A stretch of DNA of 36,002 nt from NCBI GenBank assembly GCA_022447185.1, contig JAKVAY010000009.1, forward strand, positions 39,974 through 75,975, read 5' to 3'. Below, piece by piece: positions 9,112 to 17,125 of this stretch. Under the pieces are notes generated by a model that saw only the letters and a list, made by a program, of their open reading frames with translations, was not told the origin of the DNA and did not search any database. Position 1 is the stretch's first letter. Each line of letters starts with the position of its first letter. The position numbers and the translations under genes are program-made. This DNA is from Fuerstiella sp. (GTDB taxonomy: Bacteria > Planctomycetota > Planctomycetia > Planctomycetales > Planctomycetaceae).

Positions 9112-9494
9112 GCGACGTCTCCGGAAGAAACAGAATCTCCCGAAGGCGGAATACCCCGGTCCATCTTTCTCAGCACAACGTCAGTCGCACCGAATCGACG
9201 TTCGAGCTGGCTTGTCCAGTCCCAGTCAGCATGATCGCGGCAGCAGTACAGATTGACGGTCAGCAGTTGATGCTCCGGAAAGGAATGACAGGCAAGGTGC
9301 GATTCACTGAGCAGATACAGGCCCGTAACTCCTCCCGGGGAGGGAAACGTGTGCCATTGCGGAGAGCCGATTACATTCAACCGATTGTCTGCAATGATGG
9401 CGTCACAAAGTGACTGCAGGACCGGTTGCTGGGCCAGTCTCTCCGGATCACAGCCGGTAGCGTCCACCACCCATTCCGATCCCGTTGAGAGCAA
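9108..9494 (-). CDS. speD: SpeD-like pyruvoyl-dependent S-adenosylmethionine decarboxylase
   Basis: The SpeD core begins at STGSEWVVDATGC and holds the processing site LLSESHLACHSFPE. The Ser of ESH is the expected precursor of the pyruvoyl group; a His lies at +5 and a Cys at +20, the same spacing as Ser63/His68/Cys83 of Thermotoga maritima AdoMetDC. The enzyme should cleave itself and decarboxylate AdoMet to the aminopropyl donor used by SpeE. I placed the start at the TTG at 9494, which gives 128 residues, the normal bacterial length. The frame is open up to an ATG at 9863 (251 residues), but the extra N-terminus is not SpeD-like and would overlap the thioredoxin gene; a GTG at 9707 is a third option. 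Its stop overlaps the DUF4178 start. Confidence 0.85.
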   Translation of the reverse strand: MLSTGSEWVVDATGCDPERLAQQPVLQSLCDAIIADNRLNVIGSPQWHTFPSPGGVTGLYLLSESHLACHSFPEHQLLTVNLYCCRDHADWDWTSQLERRFGATDVVLRKMDRGIPPSGDSVSSGDVA

Positions 9495-9738
9495 CTCACC
9501 GCAGAAAGTTTTTTCCGGATACCCAGGAACAGGGATTTGTTGTTTCTGAGGGACCGTCTGACTCAATAGGTTGCTCCGCCGGAGTGCGTGGCAATTGAGT
9601 AAAACACCGTAACAGAACGAGGAATCAAGGGGAACTAACTTTCCCCTGATTCGACACTCGTGTTCATTGCCGGCGTGGCTGAATCCGGTTCCGACAGACA
9701 GCGTCACAACCGGGGTAGTCACGTAAGGGGAATACTGC

Positions 9739-11424
9739 TCATTGATGAAACGATCGAAGCGGAGCGTCAGAGACAGGCAGTCCCGGACGGAAGCCTGAGA
9801 CGGAGGAGATAAGCCGATGCTCCTGTCTGGAGCCATACCGGGAACGTGGAAAGTGCTGCTCACCGCCGACGAAAAAATCTCTGTTTTGCAAAATCAAAGG
9901 AACCGCAGGACGATTCGCGGCGGAAAGGTGAACGTGTCGCAGATTTTTCGCAGGTCTGCCTTTCCACGGCGAATTGGGTGCGACGGAGGTTTGTGGGACC
10001 AGGTCAGTCTTGGAACCACCTCTGGAGACGCTCGCACCTCTTTCGCGGATCAATCGGTCAATTTCCCTGCCCAGCTGAGCACCACGGCAGTTGACCGCGG
10101 CTACATTTCCGTCCTGCCCAATCAGAATGAATGCAGGAATGCCACGAATACCGTATCTCCTCGACATTGAAGTTCTGTTCTTGGGATGATTATCCGCCAC
10201 GACTGTCCATGGCGGATTCTCTGCTGCCACGAATGACCGAAGTTTTTTCAAGTCACGGTCGACACTGATCGCTATGACCTCGAAGCCGTCATCGTGATAC
10301 TCTTCCCAGTTGGCGAGGATATTTGGAATCTCCCTGATGCATGGTCCGCACCAGGTTGCCCAAAAATCCACAAGCACAATCTTGCCCCCGAACTCGGATA
10401 TGTTCAGGGGCGTACCGTTGATTGTGTATCCCGACAAATCCAGTGGTTTGCCCAGCAATGCCTGAAGCGTGCCCGGACGCTGTTCCTGCGGCGCAACGGG
10501 CGCCTCAAAATTGATACTCTTCTCCCCGTCGGGATACCTTGCGCTGACAGCAAACACACGCCACAAATCTTGTTCGTAACGCAGGTGCAACCTGGTCGGA
10601 TGCAATCGGCCTCCGGCACGTACTTCGACGGAGATGACGGCCACATCGTCTTCGAGCTCTACCTCACCGGCGTTCACTGCATCCTTTCCGGTTTCGGGTG
10701 CAGGGAGTTGACTCAATGGAGACTGTTTGGCCGCCGAAACCACTTGCGCTTTCTTTGTCAGTTGCTGTCGGGACAAATAGCGATCTGGGCCACGCAATCC
10801 CGCGTAAAACACCTCCGCCGTCCGTTTGATTTCTCGTTGAGCTGCTTCGCGATCGAAAGTGAGACCCTTCGACCGGGGTTCCGAGGAACTCGACTCCGGC
10901 AGGCTTACCGGACTCGGTTCAGGCAGATCGACAATGTGAGAAGGTTCAGCATCCTGTAAGTCTTTAGTTGTTATCTCACGCGACTCAGCAATATCTGACA
11001 CAACGGGAATCTCGGGTGTCACTGGTTCGGTCACCGACGGTGTCTGCCGGTTGTCGTTGTCAGCTGGAACAACGAGCTCCGGGTCCTTTGATGGCGAATC
11101 GCTGCGCTGTGCCGAACGGATCAGTATAAACCCTGTGCCCGCCAGTATCAAAAACGCGAAAACGCTGATACCAACAACCAACAAATGCCGGTGGATTTTA
11201 CGAGCCGACTTCGACGAACGTTGTGTGCTCAGATTTTTCAGCCGTCCGGAGTGCCTCGCCCTGCTGACCCGGTCAGTACGCGACCTTGACTTCGAGCCAC
11301 CGGTCCTGGCTCCCGGTACTTTCACGATGCCCTGGCAGTTCGGACATCGGATGGACTTTCCTTGGTACTCGTCGGCGACTCTGAAACGGTACGAGCAATC
11401 ACGACAATGAACAGCTGTTGGCAT
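9739..11424 (-). CDS. Membrane-anchored TlpA-like thioredoxin with N-terminal zinc ribbon
   Basis: The protein has 561 residues. Order: zinc ribbon (C7/C10, C27/C30), basic linker, one membrane helix (about 80-104), a Pro/Ser-rich region to about 185, a domain of about 120 residues, then a TlpA/ResA-type thioredoxin domain from about 325 with WCGPC at 358-362 and the cis-Pro segment GIRGIPAF at 427-432. The thioredoxin domain should face the periplasm and reduce or oxidise disulfides of exported proteins, while the ribbon stays in the cytoplasm. About 95 residues after the thioredoxin fold (from ~467) look like low-complexity tail. It is upstream of, and colinear with, the SpeD-DUF4178-DUF350 genes, 244 bases from the SpeD core; membership in that operon is possible but unproven. 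Confidence 0.85.
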   Translation of the reverse strand: MPTAVHCRDCSYRFRVADEYQGKSIRCPNCQGIVKVPGARTGGSKSRSRTDRVSRARHSGRLKNLSTQRSSKSARKIHRHLLVVGISVFAFLILAGTGFILIRSAQRSDSPSKDPELVVPADNDNRQTPSVTEPVTPEIPVVSDIAESREITTKDLQDAEPSHIVDLPEPSPVSLPESSSSEPRSKGLTFDREAAQREIKRTAEVFYAGLRGPDRYLSRQQLTKKAQVVSAAKQSPLSQLPAPETGKDAVNAGEVELEDDVAVISVEVRAGGRLHPTRLHLRYEQDLWRVFAVSARYPDGEKSINFEAPVAPQEQRPGTLQALLGKPLDLSGYTINGTPLNISEFGGKIVLVDFWATWCGPCIREIPNILANWEEYHDDGFEVIAISVDRDLKKLRSFVAAENPPWTVVADNHPKNRTSMSRRYGIRGIPAFILIGQDGNVAAVNCRGAQLGREIDRLIRERGASVSRGGSKTDLVPQTSVAPNSPWKGRPAKNLRHVHLSAANRPAVPLILQNRDFFVGGEQHFPRSRYGSRQEHRLISSVSGFRPGLPVSDAPLRSFHQ

Positions 11425-11562
11425 TGCAAATACTCGCCGGGGGTGATCAACGCAGGATTATCAACGTTATCCGAACGGTCCAGGGTACCAGTCGGCCGTA
11501 CGAAACATTTTAAACACTCTTTTCTGAGATCATCTGAGATCAATCGAATCAAACGGTCTGCC

Positions 11563-13074
11563 TTAGCTGAGGGCAGCCCGTATTCGTCCGACAAGGCCGT
11601 TGTCTTTGGACGAGCTGCCGCGCAGCATCGTTGATCCAGCGGCCAGAAACTGATTACGAAACCCAGGAGATACCTTGTAATAATCCTCCAGCAAAGCCGA
11701 ACTGAATTTGTAGTCGTGAGCGTTACTTCCCTTCAGAAAAATCATTCGTCTGGCAGCGGAAATCAGTGTCCGTGCATCACGACCATCGTCGACATAACCG
11801 AAAACTCCGCGGGAAGCCGCGAGCGGATTTTTGCCGACGTTGTCAAAGATCCTCTCCAGATTCATTGACTCACCGTCGGCTGAAGCCGCCATAACCGCAT
11901 CAATATTAGTACTGCGCACGCGGCCTCGGCGTTGCATGGATACGCGAAACATCGGGAGAAATGCCGCGTTCTGCAACAGCAGCATGCGTCGAGTGTGTTC
12001 ATTTCCTGTGGCATCGAACAGGAATCGAATTGCATTCGTGGTGGTGACGGCGTGCAAAGCAATAATGCCTGACTGTTTCAGCAACATCTCAGTGGCGGCA
12101 GTATGCAGCGCATCGAAGACGGACTGCGGTGACACTCCAAGGTTGAGCATTTCGGCAGCCGCCGCAGACGATTCTGTCGACGTGCCCGTCCTCAGTGTTT
12201 CCAACAGTGACTGCGCAGCCGCCTGATCCAAACGTCCATACTGCCAGTTGTCGCGAATCGTCGAAGCCAGTTCTGTGTTTTGGCGCCAGGGGCGATCGGC
12301 ATGCAGATCACTGGTGGCAGGATTGGGTTCTCCATTGTGATTCACCATGGCATACGCAAGCGATCGAAACACCGGTTCCGCATGCTGCCAGCCAATGGTC
12401 TGAAGTGTTCGCCAGGCGTTGGCAGCAAAGATCGCCTTATGCCCGATGCTCCGATAATCTCGCGCGGCGTAGCGTGCGAATGATTCAAACACTTCCGTCG
12501 CACCCGTGAACCGAACGAGTCCCGCAGCAGCAGCATCAACCTTCCCTTCGTCCCAGTCCTGCATGGCAGCATGAAAATCTTCGCGAGCCCTGCGTGCATT
12601 CGGCACCGCCGCCTCATCAACCGGACCCATTGTCCAGTCGTTTTCCTGAACGTCTCGAGCCTGCGAACTCTTGAATTCGTCCAGCGCCCAGAATATCGGC
12701 AGCCAACGATCAGCATTGGGAGAGGAAATGCTGGCCAGATGCGACGCGTGAACAACCAGAACGGCATGGAATTTGAATCCGACTGCAGGTCTTGGCTCTA
12801 CATTGCGGATCGCCGCCAGAAACAGCGCCGTGAGGACGTCGCGGTAACCTGTACCGTCATGAACACGCTGACCGACCTCTTCCATTAACCGCGATCGTGG
12901 TGTGTCTTCGATCAGTCGCACCAGCGGCTCAACCTCAGGCTGAAACTTCACAACTCCCTGGTCAAGACTCATTCCGGCACGAGAAACGGCACCAAGTCCA
13001 GGCAGCAGCGAAGCTGAGGAAAGCGAACCGACCGTCTGTGTCAGGAAGCGACGACGCGGGTAATTTACAGCCAT
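11563..13074 (-). CDS. Tat-exported protein of unknown function
   Basis: I use the ATG at 13074, which places a Tat signal at once (YPRRRFLTQTVGSLSSASLLPG) and gives 503 residues. The frame extends to 13140, but that would overlap the cupin gene and delay the signal. The mature part is mostly helical and contains a histidine cluster (FKFHAVLVVHASHLAS) and a later DLHADRPWRQN. It looks like a large planctomycete-type exported family without a function that I can name. The cupin gene lies 31 bases upstream on the same strand, so the two are probably co-transcribed. The histidine cluster could bind a metal or haem, but there is no CxxCH motif. Confidence 0.78.
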   Translation of the reverse strand: MAVNYPRRRFLTQTVGSLSSASLLPGLGAVSRAGMSLDQGVVKFQPEVEPLVRLIEDTPRSRLMEEVGQRVHDGTGYRDVLTALFLAAIRNVEPRPAVGFKFHAVLVVHASHLASISSPNADRWLPIFWALDEFKSSQARDVQENDWTMGPVDEAAVPNARRAREDFHAAMQDWDEGKVDAAAAGLVRFTGATEVFESFARYAARDYRSIGHKAIFAANAWRTLQTIGWQHAEPVFRSLAYAMVNHNGEPNPATSDLHADRPWRQNTELASTIRDNWQYGRLDQAAAQSLLETLRTGTSTESSAAAAEMLNLGVSPQSVFDALHTAATEMLLKQSGIIALHAVTTTNAIRFLFDATGNEHTRRMLLLQNAAFLPMFRVSMQRRGRVRSTNIDAVMAASADGESMNLERIFDNVGKNPLAASRGVFGYVDDGRDARTLISAARRMIFLKGSNAHDYKFSSALLEDYYKVSPGFRNQFLAAGSTMLRGSSSKDNGLVGRIRAALS

Positions 13075-13105
13075 GACAGTTACTCCAGCCTGCAGTTTGT
13101 TCATC

Positions 13106-13477
13106 TCAGGCTTTATCGAACCACTCATCAGCGGGATCAAATTCCGGCAGCACTACAATCAATACTCTCATTTTACCGACAGCTCGATGCCGAATTCCCG
13201 GTGGAATCACGACACTCCATCCAGGTTTGACGTCAAAACTTCGCCCATCCAGTTCCATGGCAGCATCAGGACCGCATTCCAGTATGTAATAGGTTTCGGT
13301 CAGTGTTTTGTGATAGTGCGTTTGAGCATCTTCACTGATGTCGGTAACGTGAATCGTACCAGGAAACTCGGGCACATCCGCGTATCCACGTCGGGCCTGG
13401 CCGCAGGGACAGGCAACCGGAGCAATCTCTGTAAAGTTCACGGTGGGACATCCGGCGATTCGGTCGATTGCTGACAT
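13106..13477 (-). CDS. Small single-domain cupin
   Basis: The 123-residue protein is one cupin barrel with the full metal-ligand set: motif 1 THYHKTLTETYYILE (His54, His56, Glu61) and motif 2 PGWSVVIPPGIRHRAVG (His97). A metal such as Fe, Mn or Zn is therefore expected. The N-terminus has a Cys pair (CPC at 23-25). Small cupins of this kind include sugar isomerases, dioxygenases and storage-type binding proteins, so the reaction cannot be assigned. It is the first gene of a probable two-gene unit with the Tat-exported protein that follows it, and the long intergenic region upstream of it separates it from the divergent leuC. Confidence 0.88.
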   Translation of the reverse strand: MSAIDRIAGCPTVNFTEIAPVACPCGQARRGYADVPEFPGTIHVTDISEDAQTHYHKTLTETYYILECGPDAAMELDGRSFDVKPGWSVVIPPGIRHRAVGKMRVLIVVLPEFDPADEWFDKA

Positions 13478-13965
13478 CAGTCACGGTCCGTCAATTTCAA
13501 GGCGAATCAGGTTCATCGCTATTCTCATGACTGGCTTTCTGCATCGCAAGTCGCTGACAGCTTCGACCGTCGTTCGACCTGTCTTCTTCACTCACCTGTG
13601 ACATATGAACTCAGCAAAACAGGAGACATGTCCCAAATTCGAATCGACAGGGTTCACGGCTCAAAACTCATGAAAACAGCGTTATACTGTACAATTCTCA
13701 TGCGTACGTCCGCATTGCTGCCGGACGGACGGAACCATTTTGTGGCGTGGAGCGGAGCGGAGCGTGAGTCGAGGAGGATTCCCCGGATCCTGAACACAGC
13801 CGCAAAGGAGAAGCGAGCAGTCAAAATCAGGTGATCGACTGATGCTTCTCAGGCACATTGATCCCGGAATCAACAACACTTCGGATAATACAAAACGATT
13901 ACACTCATCAATTGAAGACTCACAGGACACCAGTCCCGTCTGAGTTTCAGCTCTGAACCATTCCT
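13478..13965. other. Divergent intergenic region, 488 bp
   Basis: This lies between the minus-strand cupin gene and plus-strand leuC, so promoters for both directions should be here. A short GGAGC triple repeat occurs near 13750. I see no clear T-box or leucine leader peptide, no tRNA and no strong terminator. The plus-strand open frame at 13598-13834 has no protein-like features and I do not call it. Confidence 0.5.
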
Positions 13966-15384
13966 ATGTCTGACCATCGCAATTTGTTCAACAGAGTCTG
14001 GGATCTGCATACGGTCCGCACGTTGCCCAACGGGCAGACTCAGTTATTCGTGGGCCTGCACCTCATTCACGAAGTCACTAGTCCTCAGGCGTTTGAGATC
14101 CTGCGGGACCGAGGACTCAAAGTCAGTTGTCCAAAACAAACCGTGGCGACCGTCGACCATATCATTCCAACAGCCGGTCAGGCTCGACCCTTTCAGGACA
14201 ATCTGGCGGAACAGATGATGTCCGCCATCGAACGCAACTGTGATGAGTTCGGCGTTACATTGCTGAATCTGGATGACAATCGGCAGGGCATTGTGCATGT
14301 GGTTGGCCCCGAGCAGGGCCTGACGCAACCTGGCATGACGATCGTTTGTGGTGACAGTCATACCAGTACTCATGGTGCTTTTGGCAGTATCGCCATCGGA
14401 ATCGGCACCAGCAATGTGGCTCAGGTGCTGGCCACTCAAACAATGTTTCTGCGGCGACCGAAAGTCCGTCGGGTCATCATCAACGGCGACCTGGCTCCAG
14501 GCGTCTATGCCAAGGACGTGATCCTGTACATCATCCAGCAGTTGGGTGTCGAAGGTGGTGTCGGCTACGCGTACGAATATGCCGGATCGACATTCGATGC
14601 AATGTCAATGGAAGAGCGAATGACTGTCTGCAATATGAGCATCGAAGGTGGAGCTCGATGCGGCTACATCAATCCGGACGAGAAGACAGTTGAGTACCTT
14701 CGCGGACGTCCGTTTGTCCCCGACGGAGAAGAATTCGACCGAGCAGCTGCATGGTGGTTGAGCATGGCCTCTGCTGACGACGCTGAATTCGATGACGAAG
14801 TCGTTTTCGATGCATCAGTCATCGAACCTACTGTCACCTGGGGTATCACACCCGCTCAGTCCGTGGGTGTCAGCCAACAGCTTCCCAACGTCAGAGATTG
14901 TGCACCCGGTGAACAAAAATTAATTGAGGAAGCCATCCAGTTCATGGGACTGGCGGAAGGTTCTCCGATCGAAGGCACAAAAATCGATGTTGCCTTTATC
15001 GGTTCGTGTACGAACTCCCGAATCTCTGATATTCGCGAAGCGGCACATGTCGTCAATGGCCGCTCTGTCGCCGACGGGGTGAAGGCAATTGTTGTACCGG
15101 GCTCACAACTGGTTCGTGAGCAGGCAATGGATGAAGGCCTGCATGAAGTCTTTGAAACCGCCGGATTTGAGTGGCGGGAGGCTGGCTGCTCGATGTGCCT
15201 GGCAATGAATCCGGACAAGCTGCAGGGACGTGAAGTCTGTGCCTCGTCCAGTAACCGCAATTTTAAGGGCCGACAGGGCAGTCCCACCGGACGCACGCTG
15301 CTCATGAGTCCGGCCATGGTTGCGGCAGCGGCAATCAACGGTCGTGTGACTGATATCAGGCAATTTGAAGTGGCCGGCGTGTAA
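13966..15384 (+). CDS. leuC: 3-isopropylmalate dehydratase large subunit (LeuC-type)
   Basis: This is 472 residues, the normal length for bacterial LeuC. With LeuD it interconverts 2- and 3-isopropylmalate in leucine synthesis. Seen: DHIIPT near 64, [13 protein letters not shown] near 128-140, and the three 4Fe-4S cysteines C348 (GSCTNSR), C408 and C411 (GCSMC). The conserved [13 protein letters not shown] and PDEKT blocks are present. One oddity is that the block reading GTSEVEHVLATQ in E. coli LeuC reads [12 protein letters not shown] here, changing Glu and His. leuD follows after 100 bases. The aldolase gene downstream leaves open that this pair acts on a related hydroxy-acid. Confidence 0.9.
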   Translation: MSDHRNLFNRVWDLHTVRTLPNGQTQLFVGLHLIHEVTSPQAFEILRDRGLKVSCPKQTVATVDHIIPTAGQARPFQDNLAEQMMSAIERNCDEFGVTLLNLDDNRQGIVHVVGPEQGLTQPGMTIVCGDSHTSTHGAFGSIAIGIGTSNVAQVLATQTMFLRRPKVRRVIINGDLAPGVYAKDVILYIIQQLGVEGGVGYAYEYAGSTFDAMSMEERMTVCNMSIEGGARCGYINPDEKTVEYLRGRPFVPDGEEFDRAAAWWLSMASADDAEFDDEVVFDASVIEPTVTWGITPAQSVGVSQQLPNVRDCAPGEQKLIEEAIQFMGLAEGSPIEGTKIDVAFIGSCTNSRISDIREAAHVVNGRSVADGVKAIVVPGSQLVREQAMDEGLHEVFETAGFEWREAGCSMCLAMNPDKLQGREVCASSSNRNFKGRQGSPTGRTLLMSPAMVAAAAINGRVTDIRQFEVAGV

Positions 15385-15484
15385 ACTTCTCTCTCTCCGG
15401 TAAACGATATATGCCGGGCAGTACCAGGCTGTCCGTTTCCTGACTCTCCGCACAATATTTCCTCTAACAGATTTCCATATCGCA

Positions 15485-16084
15485 ATGTCCAACACTGAAA
15501 TCAAAACGGTGACCGGCACCGGTATTCCCCTGATGTTCGACGATATCGATACCGATCGCATCATTCCCGCTCGGTTTCTCCGATGTGTAACCTTTGACGG
15601 TCTGGGCGAGCACGCATTCGAAGACGATCGCCAGCAGGATCCTGGTCACCCATTCAATCAATCACAGTATCAAACGGCCTCAATTCTGGTGGCCGGACGC
15701 AACTTCGGATGCGGGTCTTCACGCGAACACGCACCTCAGTCTCTGATGAGATGGGGCATCAGGGCGATTGTTGCGGAATCGTTTGCCGAAATCTTCTTTG
15801 GCAACTGCGGATCTTTGGGCATCGCAGCAGTGTGTGCTGGCCGTGATGACCTGAAAATTCTCGCGGACGCCGTCGAACGTGATCCCTCCATCAGGTTAAC
15901 AGTCGACCTGCAGACTCTTACGGCAACTGCAGGTGACAATTCAGTCTCCGTGGAAATGCCCGACAGTGTGCGCGACGCGCTGGTCACCGGAGAATGGGAT
16001 TTTCTGGCCCAGCTGCTGAGTGCTCAGGATCAGATCACGGCCCATTCCGCGACAGTACCGTACCTGAACGGTTTCAGTTCCTGA
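15485..16084 (+). CDS. leuD: 3-isopropylmalate dehydratase small subunit (LeuD-type)
   Basis: This is 199 residues, the normal LeuD length. It is the swivel domain that completes the active site of LeuC. Diagnostic blocks: [14 protein letters not shown] near 18-31, [14 protein letters not shown] near 75-88 and [17 protein letters not shown] near 98-114. It starts at ATG 15485, 100 bases after leuC, and ends 14 bases before the DapA-family gene, so the three genes are likely one transcript. There is no obvious Shine-Dalgarno sequence, as is common in this window. Confidence 0.92.
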   Translation: MSNTEIKTVTGTGIPLMFDDIDTDRIIPARFLRCVTFDGLGEHAFEDDRQQDPGHPFNQSQYQTASILVAGRNFGCGSSREHAPQSLMRWGIRAIVAESFAEIFFGNCGSLGIAAVCAGRDDLKILADAVERDPSIRLTVDLQTLTATAGDNSVSVEMPDSVRDALVTGEWDFLAQLLSAQDQITAHSATVPYLNGFSS

Positions 16085-16098
16085 AAGATTCGCAGCCC

Positions 16099-17076
16099 AT
16101 GTCATCGGAAACGCTGTTCGCACCAGCACTGACATCTGTCCCCGCAATGATTCCCGGCCGAAAAATCACCGGAATCTCAGCCGTTCTGCTGCCGTTTCTG
16201 GAAGGCACGGCTGTTGACTGGGATTCGTTCGAAACTCACGTTTCGCGAACCCTCGATGCCGGCCTGATTCCTGCGGTCAACATGGACACCGGGTACATCA
16301 ACCTGATTGATGCTGCGACGCAGCAGGAAGTCCTGCAAAGGACTCAACAGCTGGCCAGCGGCCGACGATTTGTCGCCGGCGCCTTCGTTTCCGATCAGCC
16401 TGAGTCGTCGTTCGATGTGGGGGGATACCGACACCAGACGGATCTGATCCATCAGCATGGCGGCACACCGGTCGTCTTCCCGTCTTATGGACTCACTCAG
16501 CAGTCCGACGAGGCCATCATTGACGCCTACCGACAAATTGCTTCCGGCTGCGATCGTTTCATAGGATTCGAACTCAGTACGGCATTTGCTCCATTCGGAA
16601 AAATCTATTCGCTGAATGTGTACCGGGAGTTGCTGCTGATTTCACAATGCGAGGGCGCGAAACATTCGTCGCTGCAGAGAATTCCGGAATGGGAACGCCT
16701 GCAGCTTCGTGACAAAGTACGTCCGGATTTTAAAGTGTTTACCGGGAACGACCTCGCGATCGATATGGTGAAATACGGCAGCGATTACCTGCTGGGACTC
16801 AGTAGTTTTGCACCGGATCTGTTCGCACTGCGCGATTCCTGGTGGGAGTCAGGTGACTGTCGGTTCTATGAACTGAACGATGCCCTCCAGTACCTGGGCG
16901 AATTCACATTTCGATCGCCTGTCCCTGCTTACCGCCATTCGTGTGCCCAGTTTCTAAAGCTTCGCGGTCATATCACCGACAGTGAACCACCGAAGGGAGC
17001 CCCGTCCCGACCGGTCGGCGATCTGGAGACTCTGCAAAAATTGCAGACTCGACTACGAGACGTCAGCAGCCGCTGA
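16099..17076 (+). CDS. DapA-family (class I, Schiff-base) aldolase/lyase
   Basis: From ATG 16099 the protein has 325 residues and is a DHDPS/N-acetylneuraminate-lyase family TIM barrel. The frame is open from 15994, but that start would lie inside leuD. The probable Schiff-base lysine is Lys188 in CEGAKHSS, and VFTGND followed by [13 protein letters not shown] matches the usual C-terminal barrel strands. It should condense or cleave a pyruvate-type keto acid; the partner substrate is unknown, and the sequence is too divergent for me to call it dihydrodipicolinate synthase. The 14-base gap to leuD implies a shared pathway with the LeuCD-type isomerase. Confidence 0.82.
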   Translation: MSSETLFAPALTSVPAMIPGRKITGISAVLLPFLEGTAVDWDSFETHVSRTLDAGLIPAVNMDTGYINLIDAATQQEVLQRTQQLASGRRFVAGAFVSDQPESSFDVGGYRHQTDLIHQHGGTPVVFPSYGLTQQSDEAIIDAYRQIASGCDRFIGFELSTAFAPFGKIYSLNVYRELLLISQCEGAKHSSLQRIPEWERLQLRDKVRPDFKVFTGNDLAIDMVKYGSDYLLGLSSFAPDLFALRDSWWESGDCRFYELNDALQYLGEFTFRSPVPAYRHSCAQFLKLRGHITDSEPPKGAPSRPVGDLETLQKLQTRLRDVSSR

Positions 17077-17125
17077 ATTGAAACTGTGGATACAATCGAC
17101 GTATAAACTTTGACATAATCAGAGG

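Noticed and set aside
10294..10959. A 221-codon plus-strand open frame
   Set aside because: It is antisense to the thioredoxin domain, which has clear motifs (WCGPC) on the minus strand.
13653..13688. Sigma-70-like boxes TTCACG and TATACT upstream of leuC
   Set aside because: The spacing is about 24 bases, too long, and they lie about 280 bases from the start codon.
13598..13834. A plus-strand frame of 78 codons upstream of leuC
   Set aside because: Composition is not protein-like and it runs through a GGAGC repeat; it has no coupling to leuC and does not resemble a leucine leader peptide.
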